From the NCBI GenBank assembly GCA_958510875.1, contig OY294068.1, positions 71,092,633 to 71,156,632 of the forward strand: 64,000 nt of DNA, in the 5' to 3' direction. Of the stretch, positions 35,044 through 47,160 are shown one piece after another (the first letter of the stretch is position 1; each line of letters starts with the position of its first letter). The stretch comes from Endomychus coccineus. Its lineage: Eukaryota; Arthropoda; Insecta; Coleoptera; Endomychidae. The notes beneath the pieces were generated by a model, which was given only the letters and a program-made list of their open reading frames with translations, had not been told where the DNA came from and searched no databases. Position numbers and translations under genes: made by a program.

Positions 35044-36547
35044 AGTGGCTTCTGTGAGTCGGAAAAATATGAAAATATTTCAGAGCCTAACGAGACTCTG
35101 TACACCCCCCTCCGTTTTCGAGGATGCTGAACACGATGGCGATGGTTCAAACTCTTTCTGAGTTGACCGTCACCCCCAAACGGCCAAAAACAACCCCCAA
35201 AAAGGGTGAAACGCGGATACACCGACATATTCCGAGAAAAACCGCGTCACCTTCTGTTTTCGAGGATGCTTAACACGATGCCGGTACTTTTGAATTCCTC
35301 CGAGTCAACCCCACCCCTTAAATGACCAAAAACAACCCCCGAAAGGGTGAAACTCGGATATACCGACATATTCCGAGAAAAATCGCGTCACCTCCCGTTT
35401 TAGAGGATGCTGAACACGATGCCGGTACTTTGGAATTTCTCCGAGTCAACCCTACGCCTTGAACGGCAAAAAACAACCCCCGAAAGGGGTGAAACCCGGA
35501 TATACTGACATATTCCGAGAAAAACTGCGTCACCTCCCGTTTTCGAATCTGCTGAACACGATGGTGTATCTGGATCTTCTCCCCGAAGCAAACTAACCGC
35601 TGAAACGGACAACAACTACCCCTTTGATACCCTGAATTTATGAAGTGGATAAGAAAAATCCGATAAGAGAAAATGTATAACAAATCATTGACTCCACACC
35701 GGATGATGTTTCCACATTTGTTGACTGACTGTTCACCCTGAAAAATAGACGTATACATCGTGTCTGGCTAGGTTATTTGGTGGTTATTAGGTGAGAAAAT
35801 CTCCTGTATGGAATCAGTGGTACAATTTTACATATTTTATTTTATTAAATCATAAACCTTTTATTTCACGCGTACAATTACTTATTAACTATATATACAA
35901 ATATAAAACTGTTTCATTGACGCATATAACTACATATCCACTATATATCCATATAAAACATTATTATTGACGCATACAATTACATTCATTATAGGTAAAT
36001 ATAAAACATCGTTATAAAATCCATTTTCATAAAAAAAAAATGATCCGCTCAATATAATCTATGTCGCTTACAAGTGGAATTTCAGGGTTTCACCCCTTTC
36101 GGGGGTTGTTTTTTGCCGTTTAAGGGGTGGCGTTGACTCGGAGAAATTCCAAAGTACCGGCATCGTGTTCAGCATCCTCGAAAACGGAAGGTGACGCAGT
36201 TTTTCTAGGAATATTTCGGTACATCCGAGTTTCACCCCTTTCGGGGGTTGTTTTTTGCCGTTTAAAGGGTGGGGTTGACTCTGAGAAATTCCAAAGTACC
36301 GGCATCGTGTTAAGCATCCTCGAAAACGGGAGGTGACGCGGTTTTTCTCGGAATATGTCGGTATATCCGCGTTTCACCCTTTTTGGGGGTTGTTTTTGGC
36401 CGTTTGGGGGTGACGGTCAACTCAGAAAGAGTTCAAACCACCGCCATCGTGTTAAGCATCCTCGAAAACTGGGGGGGGGGGGAGAATCTCGTTAGGCTCT
36501 GAAATATTTGCTTTTTTCGGCTTTCTTTCCGACTCACAGAAGCCACT
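35044..36547. repeat. Foldback with 142-bp tandem subrepeats in both arms
   Basis: The ends are AGTGGCTTCTGTGAGTCGG at 35044 and its complement ending at 36547. The left arm has four tandem units, with GAGGATGCTGAACACGATG-type landmarks near 35121, 35263, 35404 and 35546. The right arm has three inverted units, with landmarks at 36171, 36313 and 36455. Spacing is 141-142 bp in both arms. The middle (about 35640-36060) is AT-rich and non-coding. Inverted arms built of tandem units are the defining structure of FB/Galileo-type elements. No transposase was found. Confidence 0.9.
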
Positions 36548-37289
36548 AGTAGACTATGTTGCTACTGCGTTTCAGTTCTTGACCTTTCGGACCAGCCTAC
36601 TATATTGTATACTTCATATATAGACATATTGCATTACATGATATAACCACAGAAAGAATGCTTTTCTATTTTATTTATAGCGTAACTTATAACAGTATTT
36701 TCGATGATTAGTTTCGGTAGCTTCAGCTTTCGTGATTTGTTTCTCAACTGTGCAAAACTTAAGCTCTCTACTTGACCATTTCATCTGAAAGTGACGCCAA
36801 TTTGCTTGGATTGAAAGGTGTGACAAGAAATCGGAAAAAAAATTGTATTGGCATCAATAGCAATAAACCATTTCTATGACTTTGAAAATGACCCAAAGGA
36901 ATAACAGCTACATTTCACCATTCTATCAACCGTACTTAGGCTCTGCCTTATTTCCAACTCTGTTTGGAAGTTAAACCGACGTATTTGATGAAGTAGTGAC
37001 ACAATGCAAAAAATTACGATTTAAAAAAAAATACACTAAGACATAATGATATAATACATCAGGGACTAATCTTCCTATTGGTGGAAAATGCGCGATTACG
37101 GTTGCATGAAGCCCGGATAGTTTATTGATGTCAGCTCTATCGTTCCAGCGTCAGCATTTTGATTCGATCGCCTAGTTTTATTAGTGTATTCTACAACAAC
37201 GCGAGGGCTACGGTTCGCGAGTGTGGAATATGCCATTCCAAACGTGTTCGTGGACTATACTTTCTCCAACAGGAAAAATAATTTTTTAT
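36548..37289. other. Unassigned spacer
   Basis: No exon or paired repeat recognised. The last 100 bp may belong to the Penelope-like element that follows. Confidence 0.3.
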
Positions 37290-38318
37290 TTTGGAAAATC
37301 TTGGGCTCTGAATGAATTCGTCGTCAATAGTACGATTTGATGCCGACATTTCGCCAACCATTACAGGTGGCATCATCAGGGCAGGCTTGAAACTTGAATT
37401 GAAACTGATTCTACTGGTTTCTGTAGCGGTATTTATTGTGGGATGAAATTCTTCTCGCTACACAGTTCACTGCCTTTATTCCGGTGATTAACTCCGTTCT
37501 GGCACCTTACCCTGCCGTTGTGTGATCATGTGCGAAGTGGAATTTTTGAGGATGGCTTTCCAAATGTTGGTGAGGTAATATCCTGAGTCACGGCTTAGAT
37601 TATTTGGCTGTTTCAGGATTTCTATCGCTTCAAGGATTTTTCGCTGATAGAAGTTTGGGGCTCGTGCTAGGATTTCAGTATTTTCAAAAAGGTTTTCATG
37701 ATAAGTGTCAAACTTGTGTTCCGCAAGTGCAGATCTACTAGTGTCACGAAGCCTTGCACAGCGCTCATGTTCTTTCACACGAGTATATACTGTACGACCT
37801 GTTTCACCAATGTAGACTTTACCGCAAGAACATGTTATGCTATAAGCACCTTCTAAGTAAAGAGGAGGAAAAGGATCTTTGATAGGTTTGTAAAACTGAA
37901 ATAATTTTGGAAGTGTGGAAATCCAAGTAGAAATATTATGTTTTTTAAGGATTTTGGGAATTCGATGTGTTTTTTTCCAATACATGGAGAAAAGGGGGGT
38001 GTGTAGTGGCTCAGGTTGATTTGAAATCTTAGGCGAAGTGTATTTGTTTACGGCTTTTTGAATGTTATAATGGGAGAAATGAAAGATGTTTTAATTCTGA
38101 TTTCAAGGATTGAGGTTGAGATAAGTTGACAGCTTTGTGTACCAAAGAGATGATGATTGCTTTAAGGCAGGGTGGTGGTTGGAAAGCCCATTGAGGTATC
38201 TATCGGTGTGAGAGGGTTTTCGATACACAGAATGTCCTAAAGTACCGCCAGTCTGTCGACTAACTAATACATCTAGAAACATGAGCGAACCTTTCGATTC
38301 AACTTGTATGGTGACTCA
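37290..38318 (-). mobile_element. Penelope-like element, 3' half with GIY-YIG endonuclease
   Basis: Read on the minus strand from 38318 the sequence gives GSLMFLDVLVSRQTGGTLGH and VYRKPSHTDRYLNGLSNHHP. These are the last RT block and linker typical of Penelope-like retroelements. After a short frame break comes the 165-codon frame at 37488-37985. It holds the GIY-YIG nuclease: CSCGKVYIGETGRTVYTRVK, EHERCARLRD, SALAEHKF and ILEAIEILKQPNN. The conserved 'VYIGETGR' and R..EH residues are present, as is the CxC pair before them. The polymerase core upstream is missing. The 3' flank to 37290 is inverted at 38312-38620, a duplicated terminal structure often seen in Penelope elements. Confidence 0.9.
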
Positions 38319-38620
38319 GGATATTACCTTCCCAAGATTTGGAAACCCATCTTCGTGAATTCCACGTCGCACATGATCACACAACGGCAGGGTCAGGTGC
38401 CAGAACGGAGTTAACCACCGGAATAAAGGCAGTGAACTGTGTAGCGTGAAGAATTTTATCCTACAATGAATAACGCTACTGAACACAGTAGAATCAGTTT
38501 CAGTTCGAGCCTCAAGCCTGCCCGGAAGATGCCACCTGTAATGGTTGTTGAAACGTCGGCATCAAGTCGTGATATTGTGACGCAGAATCTATCCGGAAGC
38601 CAAGAGTTTCCAAGATTAGC
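38312..38620 (+). mobile_element. Second, inverted Penelope-like 3' end
   Basis: In plus orientation this encodes SGYYLPKIWKPIFVNSTSHM and ITQRQGQVPERS, the same C-terminus as the minus-strand copy, and continues into the same 3' untranslated sequence (CATTACAGGTGGCAT-like). It is joined directly to the truncated 5' side of the other copy, giving a head-to-head inverted pair. Confidence 0.85.
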
Positions 38621-38944
38621 TATCCGCGGAAGTCTACTATTCAAGATATTTATTTGGCAAAATATTACTAATTCATTATTAAAATATGATTCTAACATGC
38701 CGTGTCATGCAACATTAAGAATTGAAGGAGTAAATTTAGGATTTAAAAATGTATTAGAAATTATACCTTTCTTTTTTTTCAATCGTGCAATAATTAAAAT
38801 TATTATTAACAATTAACAATTAAATAGTTTCACAACGTTATCTGGATAGAAAGTAAAACTTCCAGTTTGAAGCACATTATTAACAGATTTTTGAGAAAAT
38901 TTTTTTTTATATATTTGAATAATGAACTATTTGCATCAATTCGT

Positions 38945-39785
38945 TTCAATTTACATTTTTGTTTTTGTCTGAAATAATTTATGTTTTATTTGTATATTTG
39001 TTTTGTTTTTCTCCATTGATTTATTTCAATATTACTTTCCTTTGTGTTTATAATGAAGTTTTAATTCTAATGTATTTTGATTTGCTTTCAAAATCACATG
39101 AATATTCATGATTGTTTTGCTGGTTTTAAGTTTTTGTCGTAGTTTGTTTCAATTACATTTCCTTTCCATTATATTCAATATAAATTATACTTTGATTTCA
39201 ATTGTATTTTGATAATGAGAATGAGGCTTCCGATAATGAGAAATGGTGGCAACACATGTTAAAACACAGAGTATCTATGAAATTTTGAGACAATGTTGGC
39301 AGAACTTAATTTTAAGACCTGTAAAAGGAAATCACTTAGATAATTTTCATTACAGTTGAAGAATGTTATATTATTCATAACTACATAACTATATAACTAA
39401 AACTAACAATTAAAAATGTTTCAATGTACATTTTTGTTCGTGTCTCTGAAATAATTTATGTTTTATTTGTATATGTGTTTTATTTTTCTGCGCTGATTTC
39501 ATTACAACATTACTTTTCTTTGTGTTTATAATGAAGTTTTAATTCTAATGTATTCAGATTTGCTTTCAAATTCAAAAGAATATTCATGATTGTTCTTGGT
39601 TTAAATTTTTGTTGTAGTTTGTTTGAATTCTATTTCTTTTTCATTATATTCAATATTCATTATATTTTTATTCCAATTGTATTTTAATAATGATAATGAG
39701 AAATGGTGGCGCCACATGTTAAACCACAGAGTGTCTATGAAATTTTGAGACAATGTTGCCAGAAGTAAATTTCAATACCTTAAAA
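38945..39785 (+). repeat. Tandem duplication, about 380-bp units
   Basis: About 38945-39325 and 39418-39785 are direct copies sharing GAAATAATTTATGTTTTATT, GATAATGAGAAATGGTGGC and GAAATTTTGAGACAATGTTG. The unit is T-rich and non-coding; the period is about 470 bp. The flanking stretch 38621-38944 shows nothing recognisable. Confidence 0.8.
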
Positions 39786-40609
39786 AAAGTTGAACTATAT
39801 AACTAAAACTAATTAAACGTAAATTGTAAACGATACGGTGGTTTCACACGCCGTAATAAACAGGTTTTCCTCTATGAACAAACTCGATTCATGTGCCTAA
39901 TTTGATGTGAGAATTAAGATTAAGATATATGGGAATTGGAAACCGAAATGTTAAACATAAACTTTGAGTGAAATCATCGACCTTAAATAATCATATTTAT
40001 CGTCCAAGATTGAAATGGTATCAACAACATTTGACGAAGACATGGAAATTCCGTTCAAGAGGTTTTTTTACGAATTCGAAGAAAGTTGTCAGAAGCTGTA
40101 CTTATGATAGATCAAGGCAATCACATGTCTGCTAGAGTTAAACTTATTTACTGTAATGTAAATTTAAATTGAATCAGAAATACCCATCACGGCTGAAGGC
40201 CCTCCCATCTGTTCAGTTATATAAAGCCCCTTCATATCTCTCTGATTCTACTGAGATAGTATTATACATCACAGATTTGGTCTTCGGCAAATATATGGAT
40301 TTCTTGATGAATTTTCTATAACCACTAATGTTTATATCACGGCAACATTGACTGGAATATACTGATGCTTCAAAAGAAATGGCAATGTAAATAAATGAAC
40401 GCTGTAATAAAAAACTGTAACGTAATGCATATAGCATGTAGCATGAAGAATAAGAATTTAAACATCGTTTGGATAGATGTAAAATGCGGATTAATATAGG
40501 TAATTGATATGTGCGCTTTGCATTTGAAATCCAATGAAATGATAGAATATTCAAAAGATAAGCCTAAAATCTGTAGATCTTGCACCACAGTTACTTAAGT
40601 TAATAAATA
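39786..40609. other. Unassigned spacer
   Basis: Minus-strand open frames at 40213-40588 have no recognisable domain. Nothing else supported. Confidence 0.25.
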
Positions 40610-40707
40610 ATCAATAAATATTTAGACACCTGCAGGGGTGTTTTCAAAGAAAACAGTATTTTAACAGTTCATGCTCTATACATATATGAATGTCTGATAT
40701 TCATGTA

Positions 40708-42400
40708 GTACAGTCATCCTGGCAAAAATTTGGGTCCAAAAAATTCCAATGGACTTTTTCAACGTATAAGGGGGTATTTTGATGCGCTAAACACGATGGT
40801 ATGGTCCAAATTGAGCTACCGGATACGGAACATGCCGCAAATCGCCGATTTAAGGCCATTTTTTGACCATTTTCATTTTTTTCGAAGATATAACAAAATT
40901 CATGCATTTTTATGAAATTAGTCAAGAGAGCAGATTTGTAGTGCTCAACACTCATCATCTGGTTCAAACTAGATGGCGCTAGCGTTCTTAGAACTCAAAA
41001 TATGGCCATTTAATGTGGCGAAAATGGCAATTTTTGCGTTTTTCGAAGATAGGGCCGAATCTATGCATTTTTATAAAAATAGTCAGAGGAGCAAAGTTAT
41101 AGTACTCAAAAATACCCGTAAATATGGCCGTTTTAGCGCCAAAAAAATAATAACTTTTTGGGATTTTCGACAATAAGACAGAATTTATGCATTTTTATAA
41201 AAATAGTAGAGAGAAAGTTATAGTAGGCGGAAATACCCATAATCTGGTTCAAACTAGATAGCGCTAGTGGTCATAGAACTCAAAATATTGCCGTTTTAGT
41301 GTGATAGAAATATAATTTCTTCAATAATTTTTCTAGTTTTACGACGATATAAAAAATATACATCGTTGTAAAATGTGTCATTTAATTCATCATTCTAAAA
41401 ATTTTAATTGGAAGCCCATTGAACCAAGCTTTTGTTACTAAAATGACAATATGATGATTAAAAGTACATAAAAAAGTATATATGCGCAGGTATAAAATAA
41501 ACGTACGTATTGTAATATCTTATTTGGGACTACCGTTACTTCAAGCGACGCGATGCGTTGTTGCGCATCATAAAGAGTATCTCCACGGTAACGAGCTACA
41601 TTGATTGATGATTGATCAAGCAGCGTTCATATTCCAACAAAAAGAAATCGGAAGAGGAAATGAACTTCTCTTCATCAAATTATCAAAAAAATTAGTTTTA
41701 AGTTAGATTCAGTTTAAAATTTTTTAAGATCTTTTTTAAGATTTAGTTTAAGCTGTTTCATTTTAAAAAAAGAAACTACTGTTTTGAATCGTCAATTGTT
41801 AATATGCTATTTTTTATTCTTTTTCTCAATTCTTTCAATCCTTCCTTTGATCCCCAATAAAATGCTGTATTTAATTTGGGCCTGCATTCATAAATAGTTA
41901 AGGAAGCATATGAAATCTCAGAAAAACAGATGAAACTGCAACTTGTAAAATATTTAAAGTAAAACCGCTATATTTTGAGTTCTATGACCACTAGCGCCAT
42001 CTAGTTTAAGCCAGATTATGAGTATTTCCGCCTCCTATAACTTTGTTATATCTACTATTTTTATAAAAATGCATAGATTCTGTCCTATTGTCGAAAAACC
42101 GAAAAAATTATTATTTTTTTGATGCAAAAACGGCCATATTTTGAGTTTGAACCAAATGATGAGTGTTGATGAGCACTACTCCCGACTATTTTCATAAAAA
42201 TGCATAGATTTTGTTATATCTTCGAAAAACCAGAAAATGGCCATAAATCTGCGATTTGCGGCATGTTCTGTATCCGGTAGCTCAATTTGGACCATACCAT
42301 CGTGTTTAGCGCACCAAAATACCCCCTTATACGTTGAAAAAGTCCATTGGAATTTTTTGGATCTTTTTGCTGTCGAAAATTTCCCAGGATGACTGGACTA
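40708..42400. repeat. Foldback inserted in the LINE, 5-bp duplication ATGTA
   Basis: CAGTCATCCTGG at 40711 and CCAGGATGACTG ending at 42395 mark inverted arms of about 430-580 bp. Shared interior words are GGACTTTTTCAACGTATAAG, AAACACGATGGTATGGTCC and TTCGAAGATATAAC. ATGTA at 40703-40707 and 42401-42405 flanks it. Within the left arm a block with CTGGTTCAAACTAGAT and GCGCTAG occurs twice, about 280 bp apart. The loop at about 41310-41960 is AT-rich and non-coding. Confidence 0.85.
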
Positions 42401-42830
42401 ATGTACAAACACATGAAGTTATTTCCTGTTGGAGATAGGGAACATGGATATAACACTAGAAGCCTTGATATAAATTATCCTATTCATAGGTTAACTTTAT
42501 CAGAAAAAAGTCCATACTATATGTGTGTAAATTTAAAACAATAAATACCCTAAATGTATTTAAAAGGGAAATAAAACTACTATTACTAAATATAGAACCA
42601 TATAGTTGTACAGAATATTTTAATTTTAATTCTAATGTATGAGGAAAACTATGGTACTTACCTACTTATTATCTTATTAATACGGGTTTACATTGTATAT
42701 GGCATTACATATGGCATCACATGCTGCATGTTGGTAACTGATGTGTATTTTACTTTCAGGTTTGACGTTATTTTATTTTGTGTTTTTTGTTCTTGTGTGG
42801 ATTGTAAACATAATTTGAGAATAAATAAAC

Positions 42831-42881
<51 letters not shown>
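42831..42881 (+). repeat. (ATCT)n microsatellite, LINE tail
   Basis: About twelve units of ATCT immediately follow AATAAATAAAC, the expected position of the 3' tail of the preceding LINE. Confidence 0.9.
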
Positions 42882-43384
42882 AATAAGGTTACATTAGCTT
42901 AATTACTCGGTGATATTATAACAGTTTGGTTGACAATACATATTCCATGTGTCTATAATTTTCACAGTTCACCTGACAGCGACAAATTGAGTTTACAAAA
43001 GGAGGGTGAGGGAAGTTATTGATTTACAGATTGATTAATTAATGAAGTAAGAAGAATTTGCACTCGCTATATTCCTACAGAAAATATAGTCGAAGTGCAG
43101 CGATAGTAGTGAACGGAGCAGTTTACTTTCACTCAAATTGGACGATGTTATATCTGTTTCTCGGCCACATTCCAACTGAATGACTTGAAATTGTGTATTA
43201 ATTAGAACTCGTCTTAATACAACTCGAATCAGTTAATTCATTCGTGGATTTGAATAATAAAAATGGCAACACCTAGTAAAAGTTAAGCAATTTAATTGAA
43301 ATTTTGACAGAAGAGGCACATCAATGTAACTAGTAAATGATTAGATGTTGAAGCAAAAAAAACATGAATGAAAAAGCTATTCGA
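42882..43384. other. Unassigned spacer
   Basis: Nothing recognised; it may include the 3' end of the Tc1-like element. Confidence 0.3.
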
Positions 43385-44392
43385 TAATGAGTGACCCCAA
43401 CGCGATTGTTTATGCACTCATTTACTCGATGAAGTGCAGTATGAACAAGATGATCAATTCCGCCTTGAGGTATCCCATCCCAAGCTTCTTGGATACGAAG
43501 TCGAAGATCATCTAAATTGTGAGGGGATAGCGTAAACTACCTTTGTCGTGTACCGATTATATCCCAGACATGTTCAATCGGTGAGAGATCCGGTGAGCGT
43601 GCAGTCCATGGAAGCACAACCACATCAGCATCTTCTAAATACCACGTTGTAACGATTGCGGGCATTATTCTGTTGCAAAATTAAATCACTTCAATCCCGA
43701 AGATATGGCACTGCAACAGGTTCCAACAAGTTGGTTACGTAATTGGCTGCATATAAATTGCCCTGGACGAAAACTAGAGGTGACTAGAGGTGCCATAACA
43801 TATTGTAACCCAAACCATTATTCCTATTATAAGGGCAGTATGACGTTCAACAGCAAATTGCAGATTTCTTCTTTCCCCACGTAAACGCCTCACCCTCTTC
43901 GCTCATCATGGGCCACAAACAAAATCGCGACTCGTCACTGAAGAACACATGATGCCATTCCTGCACCCACTCGCTCATTACACCACTCCAGCCTATGGGC
44001 GCGATGGCTTTGAGTAAGGGGAAGGCATAAAAATGGTCGGTGAAAACGGAGCCCAAAAGACCCTACCCGTCGATAGATGGACGCCATGGAGACTCTTTGT
44101 CCCGAAGCTTCCATGCAGTCATTTCCTACGGCTCGTGTAGTGGAAAACCTGTCTCTTAGGGTCAACGTTCTTAGGTGGCGTTCTTCACGATCTGTACGAC
44201 GTCCGGATCCGCACGAAGCTCATGAAGGCCTTCTTCAGACCATCTTGACCAACATCTTAATACTTTTGTAAAGTTACGACCCACACGGTTGGCAATTTCC
44301 CGGAATGAAAATCCAGCCTCCCTCATACCAATAATCCGGCTACGTTCAGACTCACTTAACTGTGTGGAAATAGAACTGTGAAAAATGTTCAT
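43385..44392 (-). pseudogene. Tc1-like transposase, frameshifted
   Basis: On the minus strand a Met at 44392 starts MNIFHSSISTQLSESERSRI, then GMREAGFSFREIANRVGRNF, the first paired-type helix-turn-helix. After a frameshift come RDRFSTTRAV and VSMASIYRRV, the second HTH. The DDE domain follows with EWHHVFFSDESRFCLW (first D), a decayed NNAR strand (second D lost) and WTARSPDLSPIEHVWDIIG (third acidic block). Extra frameshifts lie between these blocks. The whole length of a Tc1 transposase, about 330-340 residues, is represented, so the copy is nearly full-length but dead. Inverted ends were not identified. Confidence 0.9.
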
Positions 44393-44785
44393 TTTTACGA
44401 TTAGGGCTTGAAAACATTCCTCTTCTTTACATAAAAAAACGAACACTGAGATAACGTTGGAGTTTCTTATTGAAACTTTAATCATTTCTTGATTATATTG
44501 AAGTATTCTTTCTGCAAAAATTTTGGGCATGTTGCTCAACAAACACTGGGTGTTGTGGTTTTCATTCAAATCAGTATAGATAAAATTATTATTATTACTG
44601 CTCTTGATGACAGGTTCACAAACTTATCCAGCAGCAAACGCTCTTAGTGGAGTAGTTCAGGAAATAAAGTACAAAATCCAATAAACATTGTCGAAACGTC
44701 AAAAAAGAATTTTTATTTCATTTTATTTTCAGTATATATACGAACCAATATACCAAGAAAGCATACAAATATATATATATATAAA
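44393..44785. other. Unassigned spacer
   Basis: Likely includes 5' untranslated sequence of the Tc1-like element. A short (AT)n run lies next to the following foldback. Confidence 0.3.
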
Positions 44786-46111
44786 TACGTTTTTTGGAGC
44801 AAAAATTCAAATTAGGCTATTTTGGCCAAATTGCAACCAAATTTGATGAAATTTGATGAAAAAGTATGTCGTGGCGGTCACAATGAGTGGTCCAAATCTG
44901 AGCTGAAAATATTAAACAATTTTGCTTAAAATCCCCATTTGGCCAATTTGGTTCAAATTTTAAAATGGCTCCCCCTTTTGTCAAAAAAGTCGGAGCGTAC
45001 TCTACTTATGTTCAACTTGAAGGTTATTTCATTTATTCCAATGTGGTTCATATCCATATCAACTTTTTCTACGATTCATCAATTTTTTGGCCATTTACGG
45101 TATATTTATATAACCATTTATGTGATCCACATAACGTTACATTTTTTGTTTTATGAAATACGTTATTATTTCAATGTTGCTGTATGAATATATTATAGTA
45201 AATTTACAAACATCATACACAAAACTTTATTTTTGAAAAACATAAAAAAATGGTCTATATATACAGGTATATGCTTCCCCTTATTAACCTTTCAATAAAA
45301 ACGATCTTCCAATGTTTAGGACCGCGCCTCTTCTTAATATAATAGAAATACTTTTATTGAAGACAATGTTAGGTAAGAAAAAAATTAAAGCGTATTATAA
45401 TATATAATTTTTTTTTGTTAAGTTATAATGTTTAATTTCAAATTATACATTTATTGAAGTATTTTATTTGTAAGAAATTATTTGCAAAATATTAAAAAAA
45501 AAATTATTAAGAAGAAACAAAAAGAAGGTATATTGAGCTAAAATATACACGTAAGAACACATCAGGGGAAGGTTATTATATAAATACAAATGTGTTATTC
45601 AAATTTAGAAAAAAAATTCTATATTCTTGATTTTTTGAACATATACGTAATTATTTATTTTTATTGTGATTTTCTTAAAAATATTTTCAACAATAAAATT
45701 TCGTATATGATGTTTGTATATTGACTATAATATATACATGTAGTAACATTAAAATAATAACGTATTTCGTAGTACAAAAAATGTAACGTTGATGTGAATC
45801 ACATAAATGGTTTTTGATATATATACCGTAAATGGCCAAAAAATTGATGAATCGTAAGAATAATTTGATACGAACATATACCATATTAAAGTACATGAAA
45901 TAGCCTTCAATTTGAGCCTAAGTAGAGTACGCTCCGACTTTTTTGACAAAAGGGGGAGCCATATTAAAATTTTAAAACTATTCTATATTTTCAGCCCATA
46001 TTTGGACTCCTTATTGCAACTGCCACGACCTATTTTTTCACCAACTTTCATCCAATTTGGTTGCAATTTGGCCAAAATAGCCTAATTTGAATTTTTGCTT
46101 CAAAAAACGTA
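44786..46111. repeat. Foldback element, about 450-bp arms
   Basis: The left arm begins TACGTTTTTTGGAGCAAAAA and the right ends TTGCTTCAAAAAACGTA. Inward they share CTATTTTGGCCAAATTGCAA, GGCTCCCCCTTTTGTCAAAA and CATTTACGGTATAT in inverse orientation. Overlapping short open frames in the arms are mirror copies and are not taken as genes. The centre is very AT-rich. Confidence 0.85.
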
Positions 46112-46560
46112 ATTATATACAGGATGTTCCATCTCAGACGAGCCACCCCGTATATTTCTTATCCCATAGTGAGTGGAAAAATCTCCCGAAACACGTCGAA
46201 TTATTTTGTTTGGGGGACATCTTTTGACGTATATTTGAGGCTTGAACGAGCAACCCCCTAGAAGGGGGCGCTTCAACCCCTCAAAATTGATTATGAGAGA
46301 GGGGTTGAGTGATACGTCATTTGAAAGGTCTTGGAAGTCTCTTTACAACGGTATATGAAAAACGTAAATTTGATGAACCGTTTTCGCCAAAAATTGATTT
46401 TGTTGCTCGAATGCGCCACCTTGAATATTTTGGTTATTTGTACAATGTACAAGCTCATTTTTATTAAGCCTTTTTTACAAAATTTGGATCGAAGGTTCCT
46501 CAAAAACAAATAATAAAAGGGTACTAATTTCAAACCTTAGCCGGAAGTCTGATGAAGGGT
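46112..46560 (+). repeat. Repeat arm beginning ACAGGATGTTCCA
   Basis: Begins directly after the foldback with TATACAGGATGTTCCATCTC and CCACCCCGTATA. It resembles other CAGG(G/A)TGTTYC ends in the window. No opposite end seen. Confidence 0.45.
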
Positions 46561-47160
46561 TCAAAAGAAATAAAACTCCAAAACTGACTTAAAAAGGGCA
46601 ACAAACCAGTTTTTTGAAGGTATGGTTCCACCCAATATTGGTAATAGAAATTTTAGGATCTTATTATTTTTATCATAAGGCACCATTTTTTCCAGGTCGC
46701 TAACCTCTATCAAATTTTTACGAACTTCGTCTTATTTTTCCGTAGATTGACTCCACAATTTAAACAAATGACTAAAAACTAAAATTACGCTATAAACCCA
46801 TATGCATGCTGACGGATGCATCTTTAACGACGTTTCCTTTGTCGATAAAGAGCTCCGTCTCAATTCCGCAAAAGCCGAAAACTGACGAAATGTTTTTTTC
46901 AGCCTATGTACATCTAATTAATAGTAGATACTATTTTGGAATCACATTATCAATCAGTACCACAAGTTCTCAAGACCCGAATTTCTTTGCAAATACTATA
47001 TTACTCTGTACTAACTTGTACTATAGTATAAAACACTAATTACTAATCTACAGTTACTATTAAGGTGGGTACTTGAATTTATACATGAGTATCGCGAATC
47101 ATGATTAGTTTTGTAGGGTTCGCAATGCGGTAAACTACTTTGGAACTTGAAATAGACGAG
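46561..47160. other. Spacer upstream of the guanine deaminase-like exon
   Basis: AT-rich; no clear TATA/initiator pair was found, so the promoter of the downstream exon is not placed. Confidence 0.3.

Larger units (their letters stand above)
40610..42881 (+). mobile_element. LINE 3' end (C-terminal RT tail), split by a foldback
   Basis: Before the foldback, plus-strand sequence at about 40632-40705 reads VFKENSILTVHALYIYECLI. After it, 42401 onward reads KHMKLFPVGDREHGYNTRSL and HRLTLSEKSPYYMC. Together these are the C-terminal portion downstream of the RT in CR1/Jockey-type LINEs (ILTVPSLYI.E...  .YNTR...  P.HRL...EKSP.Y). A 3' UTR and an (ATCT)n tail at 42831-42881 follow. The copy is strongly 5' truncated. 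Confidence 0.75.

Noticed and set aside
35016..36377. Open frames of 69-146 codons across the 142-bp subrepeats
   Set aside because: The unit length lets frames stay open through repeats and they occur on both arms as mirror images; no known domain.
40711..42395. Long palindromes as microRNA precursors
   Set aside because: Arms of hundreds of bases with long loops are transposon structures, not 70-100 nt precursor hairpins.
42831..42881. CRISPR-like or regulatory short tandem array
   Set aside because: It is a simple (ATCT)n microsatellite at a LINE tail with no spacers.
45687..45949. Minus-strand frames mirrored at 44939-45187
   Set aside because: Explained by inverted arms of the foldback; no recognisable protein.
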